Shown here: one piece after another, positions 52,943 to 61,211 of the stretch
Position numbering within the stretch: the stretch's first letter is position 1
How the letters are laid out: each line of letters opens with the position of its first letter
Source: Sporosarcina ureilytica
Lineage (GTDB): Bacteria > Bacillota > Bacilli > Bacillales_A > Planococcaceae
NCBI RefSeq assembly: GCF_001753205.1
Contig: NZ_CP017560.1
Coordinates: forward strand, 3,038,001 to 3,102,000
Reading direction: 5' to 3'
DNA: 64,000 bases
The notes under the pieces: generated by a model
What the model saw: the letters and a program-made list of their open reading frames with translations, nothing else
Database searches by the model: none
What the model was told of the DNA's origin: nothing
Translations under genes and position numbers: made by a program

Positions 52943-54121
52943 TTGAGCGATATTGTAATTACAGGTTACGGGATAAAAGCCCCTGGTGTGCATGACAAAT
53001 CAAGTTTTTTACATGTGTTAAAAAATGGAATATGTACACAGGGCATTATAAAGAGTGACACGCCGCCTCACAAGAATGTGGTTGCGGGCGTCATCGAAGA
53101 CGACTTTCTAGAAATCGATGGGAGAAATTACAAACGGTATCCACGGTTTGTTAGATTGGCGATTGCCGCTGCAATCGATGCTGCTAAGATGGCGAATTTG
53201 GAGGATGTCAAACCACACCGTATTGCTGTCATTCTAGGAACAGCTGCGGGTGCCATTCTTGAAATTGAACAATATGCTCCCCAGTTTCACGATTTGAAAA
53301 CAACTCCCATTCAAGGTGTTTCCTACGCCGACTCGCACACGGTGTCAGGTTCTGTCGCTGAAGTGATTGGTGCTTGTGGACCCGCCTTCACATTATCGAC
53401 TGGATGTACCGCTAGTTTAGATGCGGTATCGATGGGGAAACTTCTCCTCGAGAATGGTAGTGTCGACGTTTGCATTGTGGGAGGAACAGATGCCCCTTTA
53501 GGCCAATGGACACTCAATGGCTTTAAGAAAGTAAGCATGCTCTCAACTGAAACGGCTATTGATCATGCGGGCGTCCCCTTTTCGAAAAAACATCGAGGGT
53601 TTGTTTTATCTGAAGGCGCTGGATTAATTGTGTTAGAGCGCAAACAATTCGCCGAAGCACGCGGTCAAAAGATATACGGGAAGGTTGAGCGTGTCATCTC
53701 TAGAAATGAAGGCCAAAAATTATTACGTTCGGATCATACGGGGAAGCATATGCTAGCTGTCTTTCAAGAAACAGTTGGAAATACAACGCCGACCTATGTA
53801 AACAGTCAGGCCCTTGGTATCGACAGCAACGATCAAATCGAACGATACATCCTTTTGAAAACATTCGAATCGAAGGTACCGATTACTTCTATAAAAGGAA
53901 TGATTGGACATACCTTTGGTGCAATGGGGGCAATGCAAATCATCGCATCCCTCCTATCAATGGAATACGGGTTTATCCCACCTACGACAAAGACAAAAGG
54001 GGATGGATTTCAAGACATACCGATTGTTTTTGAAACGAGGCCTCAAGCTGTTCATTCCGTAGTCATCACAAATCACGGGAGCAGTGGGAATAACGCTTGT
54101 CTATTATTGACACAAACTTAG
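52943..54121 (+). CDS. Beta-ketoacyl-synthase (KAS II-like) homologue with altered active site
   Basis: A 392-residue thiolase-fold protein of the FabF/KAS branch. Nucleophile Cys155 in LSTGCTASLDA, Lys318 and His323 in SIKGMIGHTFGAMGA, and the C-terminal NHGSSGNNACLLL are present. At the position of the first catalytic His (usual VNAHGTSTxxND) the sequence is VNSQALGIDSND, so His is replaced by Gln289, and the malonyl-binding loop (usual DAYHxTxP) is short. Condensing activity is therefore doubtful; acyl transfer or a binding role is possible. The start is TTG 52943 after AGGTGAAGG. The stop codon overlaps the ribosome site of the GGDEF/EAL gene 12 bp on. No acyl carrier protein gene is nearby. 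Confidence 0.82.
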   Translation: MSDIVITGYGIKAPGVHDKSSFLHVLKNGICTQGIIKSDTPPHKNVVAGVIEDDFLEIDGRNYKRYPRFVRLAIAAAIDAAKMANLEDVKPHRIAVILGTAAGAILEIEQYAPQFHDLKTTPIQGVSYADSHTVSGSVAEVIGACGPAFTLSTGCTASLDAVSMGKLLLENGSVDVCIVGGTDAPLGQWTLNGFKKVSMLSTETAIDHAGVPFSKKHRGFVLSEGAGLIVLERKQFAEARGQKIYGKVERVISRNEGQKLLRSDHTGKHMLAVFQETVGNTTPTYVNSQALGIDSNDQIERYILLKTFESKVPITSIKGMIGHTFGAMGAMQIIASLLSMEYGFIPPTTKTKGDGFQDIPIVFETRPQAVHSVVITNHGSSGNNACLLLTQT

Positions 54122-54133
54122 GAGTTGGCCACA

Positions 54134-56515
54134 ATGTTTTATATTTTTTTAATTTTGTTAGCTTGTATTCCCATCGTTGTGGGAATTACGCTATTGGTTT
54201 TATTTGAGAAAAACAGACTCTCAAAAATTATATTTCTGCTACTAATCATGGTTGCGTTCTGGCAATTGGATATTGCTTTTTTGTATGCGCATCGTCTACT
54301 AGAAAAAGAGACCATTCTATTTTTATTTAATCTCTTTCGCTTTGGATCCATCATGATTACACCAACAATTTTTTATATAGGCTATACAATTGTTCAAGAT
54401 ATTTTGCCAAAAGATTTAGCTAAAAAGTGGCGGTTGTTCATCAATCGACCGACCGTACTTTTATTCTACGGAATCGCCTTCTTTGTTTACATCATTGGAT
54501 GGAGCGAAAAGGCAATTAAACGAATTGAACTCATGAACATTGGTTCTAGTATCTTTTACTTTCCGGTTTACGGAGATTTGTCATGGATTTTTATTTTCAA
54601 TATTATGCTCTCTATTGTTAGCATGACGATTTGTTTGTTCATTAGTCTACATGTACCAAATAAGAGTATACAATCATTTTTGGTTTATTTTACCATTTTT
54701 TCTGCCATTGGATTTGCAATTGGCTCTTTAAATATGTTTCCATCGGCAAGATTGTACCCAAGTTCGATTGCATTACTCGTTTATGCATTAACCATTTTAA
54801 TTCTCACGAGTCGAATGCATCTTGATATCGTAAATAATATGAATAGGAAACTTTCAGAACAAAAGAAGTTTCTATTCCAAGTCATTGATTTAAACCCAAA
54901 CTACATTTATGCCAAAGATGAGTTTGGCCGTTATACACTTGTCAATCAATCCTATGCCCAGTTAATGGGAAAAGACATTCAAGAGATGATTGGAAATACG
55001 TATGATGAGATACAAAAGAACATCGATACAGAGCCTCAGTCCAAGCAAGAGAGTGAAGAATTTCAGCAGAAAAATCAACTATTATTTAAAGAGGAATCCA
55101 TTAAAGCCGCCTCTGGTGAAGAGAAATGGGTTCAAACTTTCAAAATCCCTATTCATACACATGACAGCTCAACGCTACTTGCTGTATCTACTGACATTAC
55201 TGAACGAAAGCAATTTGAAGATGAAATTCAGTTCCAAGCCAATCATGATGCATTAACGGGATTGCCGAATCGAAGAATGTTCAATGAGGATTTAACGAAC
55301 CTTCTAGAAAAAGTCAAATCCGAAGAAAGTCAAAATGCAATTGTGTTTCTTGATTTAGATCGATTTAAATACATCAATGATACACTCGGACATGATGCTG
55401 GTGACCTTTTATTAATAGAGGTGTCGAGTCGGATTAAAAACTTACTCAAAAGAAAGTATCCTAGTGCTGAAATTTATCGGATTGGCGGGGATGAGTTTAC
55501 CATTTTACTTCCAAATGCTACTGCAACAGATAGTGAAGTCTTTGCCAGAGATGTCTTAAGCGAATTTAATGAGAGCTTTGTACTCGAGGACAGCAATTAC
55601 TTTATTTCACCAAGTATTGGCATTAGCCTCTTTCCGAATGACGGAGATGACGTGAATACATTAATAAAACATGCAGATATCGCAATGTACTATGTTAAAG
55701 CAAGAGGAAAGAATGACTTCCAACTGTTCACGCCACAAATGCAGCAAGAATTCCACAGAAAAGTGATGATTGAAAAACAATTACAAACAGCACTTGTGAA
55801 TGAAGAATTTGAACTGTATTATCAGCCTATCATGGATTTAAAAACAAATGAAATGATAGGAATGGAATCTCTTATACGTTGGAATAATAAAACACTTGGT
55901 CAAGTACCACCAGATGAGTTTATTTCAATTGCCGAAGAAACTGGTTTGATCATTCCAATCGGCCACTGGGTATTAAATACAGCTATCGAACAAAATGCAC
56001 ATTGGCAAAAAACTACCAATCAACCGATATATGTAAGCATTAATGTTTCCGTGAGACAGTTACTTGATCCAACTTTTCTAGAGAAGCTGAAAAATACGAT
56101 AGAAACCACTTCGCTGCATCCATCCCAAATTGTGTTAGAAATTACGGAGAGTATTGCGATGTATGCAGAGACGACAATTGAAAAAATAGCTGAATTAAAA
56201 AAACTTGGGATTACGCTCTCCATGGATGACTTTGGAACAGGTTACTCATCACTTAGCTATTTGACCAAATACCCACTCGATTCATTGAAAATCGATAAAT
56301 CATTTGCGATTAACATGCATCGAAACGATGAAAACAAAGCCATTATTCAAACGATTATTGCGATCGCTAAAGAATTCAATTTAAAAGTCATTGCTGAAGG
56401 CGTAGAAGAACAAGAAACGTGTCATTTCTTAGCTGAGATTGGCTGTGATTACGCACAAGGCTATCATTTCAGCCCGCCACTGCCTGCAAGTGAATTTCAA
56501 GAAAAATGGCTTTGA
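54134..56515 (+). CDS. Membrane GGDEF-EAL cyclic-di-GMP protein with PAS domain
   Basis: A 793-residue dual-domain c-di-GMP enzyme. About seven N-terminal helices (1-235) form a membrane sensor. A PAS domain follows (about 240-360; FLFQVIDLNPNYIYAKDEFG). The GGDEF domain keeps the active site YRIGGDEFTILL and the DxLGHDAGD segment; the allosteric RxxD site is not obvious. The EAL domain (about 555-790) has MESLIRW, INVSVRQL, LEITES, MDDFGTGYSSL, the KIDKSF lysine, AEGVEE and QGYHFSPP, so hydrolytic residues look complete. Either synthesis or breakdown is possible. The start ATG follows AGGAG overlapping the ketosynthase-like stop; a terminator lies at 56566. Confidence 0.92.
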   Translation: MFYIFLILLACIPIVVGITLLVLFEKNRLSKIIFLLLIMVAFWQLDIAFLYAHRLLEKETILFLFNLFRFGSIMITPTIFYIGYTIVQDILPKDLAKKWRLFINRPTVLLFYGIAFFVYIIGWSEKAIKRIELMNIGSSIFYFPVYGDLSWIFIFNIMLSIVSMTICLFISLHVPNKSIQSFLVYFTIFSAIGFAIGSLNMFPSARLYPSSIALLVYALTILILTSRMHLDIVNNMNRKLSEQKKFLFQVIDLNPNYIYAKDEFGRYTLVNQSYAQLMGKDIQEMIGNTYDEIQKNIDTEPQSKQESEEFQQKNQLLFKEESIKAASGEEKWVQTFKIPIHTHDSSTLLAVSTDITERKQFEDEIQFQANHDALTGLPNRRMFNEDLTNLLEKVKSEESQNAIVFLDLDRFKYINDTLGHDAGDLLLIEVSSRIKNLLKRKYPSAEIYRIGGDEFTILLPNATATDSEVFARDVLSEFNESFVLEDSNYFISPSIGISLFPNDGDDVNTLIKHADIAMYYVKARGKNDFQLFTPQMQQEFHRKVMIEKQLQTALVNEEFELYYQPIMDLKTNEMIGMESLIRWNNKTLGQVPPDEFISIAEETGLIIPIGHWVLNTAIEQNAHWQKTTNQPIYVSINVSVRQLLDPTFLEKLKNTIETTSLHPSQIVLEITESIAMYAETTIEKIAELKKLGITLSMDDFGTGYSSLSYLTKYPLDSLKIDKSFAINMHRNDENKAIIQTIIAIAKEFNLKVIAEGVEEQETCHFLAEIGCDYAQGYHFSPPLPASEFQEKWL

Positions 56516-56565
56516 GGATAATGGTGCACTTCTAGTAATGGATAGTAATTGAATAAATATAGTAT

Positions 56566-56599
56566 GGAACGTTGTCGAACCTTCATTCGGCAGCGTTCC
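56566..56599 (+). terminator. Terminator of the KAS-like/GGDEF-EAL operon
   Basis: GGAACGTTGTCGAA pairs with TTCGGCAGCGTTCC, then TTTTTATATTT. Confidence 0.85.
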
Positions 56600-56611
56600 T
56601 TTTTATATTTC

Positions 56612-56701
56612 ATACAACGATCTGAATTGTTTCTAAATTGAGTGAGTGACTGGTACCGATATAATCTGAATAGTGTCCGAATTGAGTGGGTGACTGGCAC
56701 C
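56612..56701 (+). repeat. Two REP ends in tandem
   Basis: Copies at 56612-56657 (ending GAGTGACTGGTACC) and 56661-56701 (TCTGAATAGTGTCCGAATTG to GGTGACTGGCACC). The first begins 12 bp after the terminator stem. Confidence 0.85.
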
Positions 56702-56777
56702 AATAAAAAAACTTTTCAATAAATGTATCCTTTTTCTCTCTTCCCCTCTATATAAAGGGTGAAAGGGAGGTGATAAC

Positions 56778-56999
56778 ATGGCAGCAACAATCGAATTTAA
56801 AGATGCAGTTGGCAAGGTTTATTTTAACGGCGGGATGACAGAAGATGGAAAACTAATCCGTAAATCAAAGACATACCGCAACATTGCAAGACATGCCAGT
56901 GCGGAGAATTTGTACAACGCACTTGAGCAACTAGCACAACTTTCGGAGTACCCGTTCATCGGTGCAGAGAAAGTGGAAACATCTTTTGTCATGGAATAA
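56778..56999 (+). CDS. DUF1659 family small protein
   Basis: A 73-residue protein of DUF1659: AATIEFKDAVGKVYFNGGMT, then GKLIRKSKTYRNIARHASAE and LYNALEQLAQLSEYP. In Bacillales this family is encoded with DUF2922 and YvrJ proteins, as here. GGGAGGTGATAAC precedes the ATG. No transmembrane segment or enzyme motif. The role of the trio is unknown. Confidence 0.88.
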   Translation: MAATIEFKDAVGKVYFNGGMTEDGKLIRKSKTYRNIARHASAENLYNALEQLAQLSEYPFIGAEKVETSFVME

Positions 57000-57061
57000 G
57001 CGAAACGCAAGGGCGGCGTCTGAACTTCTGGCGCTCAAAAACAAACAAAGGGGGATAAAAA

Positions 57062-57280
57062 ATGGCAAAAACACTCCAATTGAACTTTAATACAGCAAAC
57101 GGCAAGAACGTTACACTAACGGTGGACGAGCCGCGTGCAGATTTAACGGCACCAGCTGTGGAAGCAGCGATGCAAGCAATCATCGCTTCGGGCGTGTTCG
57201 AAGTGGATGATTATCCACTTGAAACAGCAAAAAGCGCCCGAATCGTCGAGCGCGATGTCACGGATATCATCAAGGCATAA
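57062..57280 (+). CDS. DUF2922 family small protein
   Basis: A 72-residue protein of DUF2922: AKTLQLNFNTANGKNVTLTV, DEPRADLTAPAVEAAMQAII and ARIVERDVTDIIK. Follows the DUF1659 gene by 62 bp with AAGGGGG before the ATG, and lies upstream of an internal terminator-like hairpin. Function unknown. Confidence 0.88.
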   Translation: MAKTLQLNFNTANGKNVTLTVDEPRADLTAPAVEAAMQAIIASGVFEVDDYPLETAKSARIVERDVTDIIKA

Positions 57281-57291
57281 CACGTTAGCCT

Positions 57292-57331
57292 AACCGGTTC
57301 ACCAGTTTTCGGACTGGGGAACCGGTTTTTT
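57292..57331 (+). terminator. Terminator between the DUF2922 and YvrJ genes
   Basis: AACCGGTTCACCAGT pairs with ACTGGGGAACCGGTT, then TTTT. Being strong, it should reduce YvrJ expression relative to the first two genes. Confidence 0.85.
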
Positions 57332-57357
57332 ATGGATTGAAGGAAGGAGGAAACGAG

Positions 57358-57486
57358 ATGGAGCAATGGTTACAATTGATACAGGATATCGGTTTTCCGA
57401 TTTTCGTATCGTTTTACCTATTACACCGGATCGAAACCAAACTTGGCGCGATTCATGATGCGTTAATTGGGTTGAAAAGTGAGTGA
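57358..57486 (+). CDS. YvrJ family protein
   Basis: A 42-residue protein: MEQWLQLIQDIGFPIFVSFY then LLHRIETKLGAIHDALIGLK. One hydrophobic helix (about 10-22) followed by a basic/amphipathic tail, as in YvrJ proteins. AAGGAGGAAACGAG precedes the ATG. It completes the DUF1659-DUF2922-YvrJ trio; the role is unknown. Confidence 0.85.
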   Translation: MEQWLQLIQDIGFPIFVSFYLLHRIETKLGAIHDALIGLKSE

Positions 57487-57548
57487 GTCATACCCTTCTT
57501 AAATTGAATTTTACATTGGGGCTATCGCGTACTCGATTACGCAAAAAA

Positions 57549-57574
57549 AGTACCAGCACCTCACGCTGGTACTT
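57549..57574 (-). terminator. Terminator of the flavin-fold gene
   Basis: AAGTACCAGC pairs perfectly with GCTGGTACTT; the minus strand continues TTTTTTTGC (57542-57548). Confidence 0.9.
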
Positions 57575-57579
57575 CCTGC

Positions 57580-57993
57580 TTATAGTGTAATTTCTTTTGG
57601 CTCTTCCCCTTTTTTATTCATCAAACGCATGGAATCGGGGGAAATTTTCAAAATGACCAGGTCCGGATCATCTGGCCCACTAAACCAATCTTTCATATGC
57701 TTATTCCATACCTTCTCTTTCATACTGTCGTCGTCAGAAATAGAAACGGTACCTTCTATTTCCAAGTATTCATCGCCCATCCCTTCACCTTCGTACCCAA
57801 TTAGAATATGCGTATGTGGATTAACCTCAAGTTCATCCACCTTTTCGGTTTTTTTCGACGTTGCCGTGTACAGCGTAAACTCATCATTAAAAAATGTCAT
57901 ATAACGAGTGTGCGGCTTATTCCCGTAAACAGTCGCCATCGTTCCAACGTAGCTCTCTTTCAGGATTTTCAGCGCTTCTTTTTTCGAATCCAT
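57580..57993 (-). CDS. Pyridoxamine 5'-phosphate oxidase-fold protein (general stress protein 26 type)
   Basis: A 137-residue split-barrel flavin- or F420-binding-fold protein. It begins with KKEALKILKESYVGTMATVY, then KPHTRYMTFFNDEFTLYTAT, the usual strand order, and VWNKHMKDWFSGPDDPDLVI near the end, which is typical of the B. subtilis YdaG-like general stress 26 group. The ATG follows AGGAGTAGAG. A strong terminator follows. A flavin-binding oxidoreductase or a stress role is likely; the substrate is unknown. Confidence 0.85.
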   Translation of the reverse strand: MDSKKEALKILKESYVGTMATVYGNKPHTRYMTFFNDEFTLYTATSKKTEKVDELEVNPHTHILIGYEGEGMGDEYLEIEGTVSISDDDSMKEKVWNKHMKDWFSGPDDPDLVILKISPDSMRLMNKKGEEPKEITL

Positions 57994-58200
57994 CCATCTC
58001 TACTCCTTTTTTAATTCTTGTTGAAGTTTGCCACGATGGATAAAGAACTATACATCCTTTACTTTGAACAATCGATTTCATTAGATTCGTCATAAACCTC
58101 CCCCCTCTTCAATATAGTTGGTGTTAGGACAATCTCACCAAAGACAAGCCTCTCAAAAAAATCGAGCAAAATTCCAAACAATCCAAGGGGGAAATTAATT

Positions 58201-59337
58201 ATGAAAATAACAGCTGCAGTCGTAAATGGCGTCAATGAGGCGTATGAACTTGAACAATTAACGCTAGGAGAGCTTTACCCTGATGAAGTGGTCGTGAGAA
58301 TTGTAGCTTCCGGGGTTTGTCATTCAGATGAAGCACTGCGAGTGGGCGATGCACCATTTCCAATGCCTGTCGTTTTAGGTCATGAAGGGGCTGGGATTAT
58401 AGAAAAAATCGGAAGCGCCGTGAAGAACTTTAATGTCGGCGACCAAGTTGTCATGGCCTACAATTATTGTGGGACATGTGCAAGTTGTCGTACCGGACAT
58501 CCTTCTTCTTGTAATGAATGGGCTGCTCTCAATATGAGCGGTGGGCGTCCAGATGGCAGTCACATTTTTTATAAAGAAGACGGAACCCCTGTCTCCAATT
58601 TTTTTGCACAAAGTTCCTTTGCCACACATACGATTGCGCACGTGAATAATTTAATTAAAGTCGACCCAGAAGAAGATTTGCGTTTAATGGGTCCGCTAGG
58701 CTGTGGATTATTAACTGGTTTTGGCACCGTAGTAAACGGCTTACAAGCAAAAACCGGTTCGTCCATTGCTATTTTTGGCATAGGCGCAGTTGGACTTGGC
58801 GCCCTCATGACAGCCAAAATTATAGGCTGTTCAACCATTATCGCGATTGATATTCACGACACTCGCCTAGAAACTGCCAGAGAACTGGGCGCAACCCATA
58901 CAATCAATAGCAGAACAGAGAACCTGGCAAAACGTATCGCCGAAATAAGCGAGGGCCAAGGTGTTGACTACTCAATCGATACAACAGGAATTTCATCTGT
59001 GATGAAAGCATCTATTCAGGTGCTCGGAATCGGAGGCGTCAGTGCACCTGTAGCTGTCACACCAAATTCAGTTGAATTCAACACTTTTATGGATTTAGTC
59101 CTTGCAAACCGAAAACTCATCGGCGTCTTAATGGGCGATGCAATTCCCCAACTTGCGATTCCAGAACTCATTAAATTTCATAAAGAAGGGAAATTCCCAT
59201 TCGAGAAACTAGTGAAGTATTATAAGTTCGATGAAATTAACCAAGCAACTGCCGACGCGAATAGTGGTGAGACGATTAAACCGATATTGATTATTGATGA
59301 AGATTATCGGAAAGAAGAGCCTTTAGTGTTTAATTAA
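58201..59337 (+). CDS. Zinc-dependent alcohol dehydrogenase (aryl/benzyl-alcohol type)
   Basis: A 378-residue MDR-family enzyme. Catalytic zinc ligands are Cys39 (SGVCHSDEAL), His61 (LGHEGAGIIE) and a Cys in GPLGCGLLTGFG (about 167). The structural zinc loop holds CGTCASCRTGHPSSC at about 92-106. NAD binding uses FGIGAVGLGALMTAKIIG with a downstream AIDIHD acid, indicating NAD rather than NADP. Length and the CGTC loop fit benzyl-alcohol and class III-like dehydrogenases. AAGGGGG precedes the ATG. A single gene with its own terminator; substrate class only is inferred. Confidence 0.9.
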   Translation: MKITAAVVNGVNEAYELEQLTLGELYPDEVVVRIVASGVCHSDEALRVGDAPFPMPVVLGHEGAGIIEKIGSAVKNFNVGDQVVMAYNYCGTCASCRTGHPSSCNEWAALNMSGGRPDGSHIFYKEDGTPVSNFFAQSSFATHTIAHVNNLIKVDPEEDLRLMGPLGCGLLTGFGTVVNGLQAKTGSSIAIFGIGAVGLGALMTAKIIGCSTIIAIDIHDTRLETARELGATHTINSRTENLAKRIAEISEGQGVDYSIDTTGISSVMKASIQVLGIGGVSAPVAVTPNSVEFNTFMDLVLANRKLIGVLMGDAIPQLAIPELIKFHKEGKFPFEKLVKYYKFDEINQATADANSGETIKPILIIDEDYRKEEPLVFN

Positions 59338-59343
59338 CAACGA

Positions 59344-59375
59344 ATCCCGCCAAATATAAGCTTGGCGGGATTTTT
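59344..59375 (+). terminator. Terminator of the alcohol dehydrogenase gene
   Basis: ATCCCGCCAA pairs perfectly with TTGGCGGGAT, then TTTTACTTT. Confidence 0.9.
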
Positions 59376-59407
59376 ACTTTCACTATATGTAATTGACAAA
59401 ACACCAG

Positions 59408-59530
59408 TTACAAATCATTATATACGGTTAACTCTTCAATCACCGCATTCTTTTCTGGAGAAGAAACTTCCGCCACATATCGATATCCATCAAACATGAA
59501 TTCGAATGAACTAACATTCTTATCATACAT
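59408..59530 (-). pseudogene. 40-codon fragment, possibly a gene remnant
   Basis: An open minus-strand frame reads MYDKNVSSFEFMFDGYRYVA then EVSSPEKNAVIEELTVYNDL. The composition is protein-like, but there is no ribosome site and no recognised family. It is probably the end of a lost gene; a short real gene is less likely. Nothing else is supported in 59376-59617. Confidence 0.35.
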
Positions 59531-59617
59531 AGTGAAAGGTATCTAACACTAAAACTGAGCGCTTTATAATACGTTGATTAGGTTTAGAAGCGAGCAACAG
59601 GTGAATAAATAATAAAA

Positions 59618-59649
59618 AGGAATCCTGCAGAATAGCGCAAGATTCCTTC
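59618..59649. terminator. Hairpin after the small-gene pair
   Basis: AAGGAATCCTGC pairs with GCAAGATTCCTT, with A/T-rich flanks on both sides. On the minus strand it ends the 59705-60510 operon. Confidence 0.7.
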
Positions 59650-59659
59650 TTTATTTTTA

Positions 59660-59692
59660 CGGAATTGAAGTGTCAGAATATTTTTGCACACC
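59660..59692 (+). repeat. Repeat tail, second form (copy 9), degenerate
   Basis: CGGAATTGAAGTGTCAGAAT then ATTTTTGCACACC, a shortened version of the tail that lacks the REP end. Confidence 0.55.
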
Positions 59693-59704
59693 CAATTCAT
59701 TATT

Positions 59705-59902
59705 TTAAAATCGTTTATTTACTTTTTTAAGGTCATTTAAATTCTCAATTAATATTTTTTTTGCAAAGTCTGGATCGTGTAGTTGTTTGTACTGTTCTAC
59801 AATACCTAATTTTATACGGTCTAGAGAAACATTATTTTCAATTCTACCGCGGAGCTTAACTAATTCAGCAGGTGATTTACTACGTTTACTAAATAACTTC
59901 AT
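59705..59902 (-). CDS. Hypothetical protein, 65 aa
   Basis: A small basic, soluble protein: KLFSKRSKSPAELVKLRGRI, ENNVSLDRIKLGIVEQYKQL, then HDPDFAKKILIENLNDLKKV. It is largely helical and unlike any family I recognise. ATG 59900-59902 follows GAGGAGG at 8 bp, so this start is preferred over an upstream ATG at 59923. It is the second gene of a two-gene minus-strand unit with the 195-residue gene above it, 20 bp away. Confidence 0.6.
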   Translation of the reverse strand: MKLFSKRSKSPAELVKLRGRIENNVSLDRIKLGIVEQYKQLHDPDFAKKILIENLNDLKKVNKRF

Positions 59903-59922
59903 CTGAATTACCTCCTCATCCA

Positions 59923-60510
59923 TTATTGTAACATGTTTTCAAAAATCTTTGAAGCAGCAATCGTGTCGGGAATAAATCGCCTATCAGCTATAATTAACAT
60001 CACGAATTGTTGTTTTCCTTCCTCCGATGAGTTAATTTCAAAGAATAAATTGAGATATATTCTATGTAGTTTGGATTTATTATTGTTAGTGTAAACGTGG
60101 GAATAAATGTTATCATCGGTTGGCTTTTCACTACTATAATAATTCTCGGCATTTAAAATAATAACATTATCTGGTTGTGAGTTACTTAAATCGCCCAAAT
60201 AAATTTTGTAAGGTTTAACTTGCCGGAATAAAGTAAGATAATGAATCGACTTATAGACAGCTTTTTGAGGTATTTTAGTTTTCCAAGCAGCTATTGACTC
60301 TGTAAATAGCTGATCAATTTCATCGGAACTTTTTTGGGGATACTTACTCGACTGCTCTTTGTGAAAAATATCTCTTAAGTAATCGAATAATAATTGTTTT
60401 AAAGTGCTATTTAATTTAAATTTATTTAAAACCGTTAAATCTTTTTGTTGGTCATACTTATATAACCAATCTAAAAAATCGATAGGGATAATTAATTTAT
60501 TGGGATTCAA
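59923..60510 (-). CDS. Hypothetical protein, 195 aa
   Basis: A soluble protein with no signal peptide and no recognised domain. It starts with KLIIPIDFLDWLYKYDQQKD, is rich in Lys, Asn, Ser and Tyr, has a predicted helical middle (TLKQLLFDYLRDIFHKEQSS) and a strand-rich end (LNLFFEINSSEEGKQQFVML). The start appears to be a TTG at 60508-60510 with AAGG upstream. It forms an operon with the 65-residue gene. High AT content suggests acquired DNA, which is inference. Confidence 0.55.
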   Translation of the reverse strand: MNPNKLIIPIDFLDWLYKYDQQKDLTVLNKFKLNSTLKQLLFDYLRDIFHKEQSSKYPQKSSDEIDQLFTESIAAWKTKIPQKAVYKSIHYLTLFRQVKPYKIYLGDLSNSQPDNVIILNAENYYSSEKPTDDNIYSHVYTNNNKSKLHRIYLNLFFEINSSEEGKQQFVMLIIADRRFIPDTIAASKIFENMLQ

Positions 60511-60821
60511 TTTACTAACCTTACTCTTTTTATGCTTTTCAACCTAGGATTTTACGTATAGACGTGCAGACTTGACATCACCAGGTCCCTTTATCCCCTC
60601 CAAACATACATTAATCACTTTTTCTCATTTTTAATTCAGTTTATAGGAGTCCACACAAAAAGTAAATTTTACTAAAAAACGGGTTATTCCATTTTCAGCG
60701 AAATAAAATACCCATATTTAAATTTTGAATCAAAATAGAATGTAATATGGGCTCATAATTAAATTTTGATTTTCTAAAAGGCATATCCCCTGTATGATTG
60801 TGGAAAACTGGACCTATATTC

Positions 60822-60988
60822 AAAAAGACTGAGTGCTGTAACACTCAGTCAATACGGCTGACATCTGCATGAAGAACGGTTGGCCAGAATATAGTGTGTT
60901 TAATAAAAAAGTAACCATCTCATCTACTAAGGTCATAGCGGAGGGAGGTTACTTTTCTATTGATGACAATCACGATGGTTGCCGCCAA
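60822..60988. repeat. Second copy of the type I toxin-antitoxin 3' region
   Basis: Closely similar to 50451-50618: the GACTGAGTGCTG/CACTCAGTC hairpin, AAGTAACCATCTCATCTAC, GCGGAGGGAGGTTAC, then TTGATGACAATCACGATGGT. On the minus strand the toxin end reads LAATIVIVINRK but loses its stop through a 2-bp shortening of the A run. Sequence matching 50098-50152 also lies upstream at 60722-60776. In 60511-60721 I see no gene. Confidence 0.7.
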
Positions 60989-60997
60989 AGTTTGTTC

Positions 60998-61041
60998 ATG
61001 CAATCGCATTGTATTGTCTGAATTACCATTTGCACAAGTAT
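60998..61041 (+). repeat. Repeat tail, second form (copy 10)
   Basis: ATGCAATCGCATTGTATTGT then CTGAATTACCATTTGCACAA and GTAT, again at the toxin end of the type I remnant. Confidence 0.75.
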
Positions 61042-61155
61042 CTGATTTAGTGAAAGGTACCTGCAAGGTACAATTATAACAATTCACGCGTTTGTATAAG
61101 GAATTAATAAGATATCGACAAAATGCGCTATATAATCAATCCCCCTTCCAGTTTC

Positions 61156-61211
61156 ATGCAATTGTAGCGTATTGACTGAATAGTGTTCGAATTGAGTGAG
61201 TGACTGGTACC
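61156..61211 (+). repeat. Repeat tail plus REP end (copy 11)
   Basis: ATGCAATTGTAGCGTATTGA then CTGAATAGTGTTCGAATTGA and GTGAGTGACTGGTACC. A degraded GATATCGACAAAATG stem half lies before it at about 61111. Confidence 0.85.
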
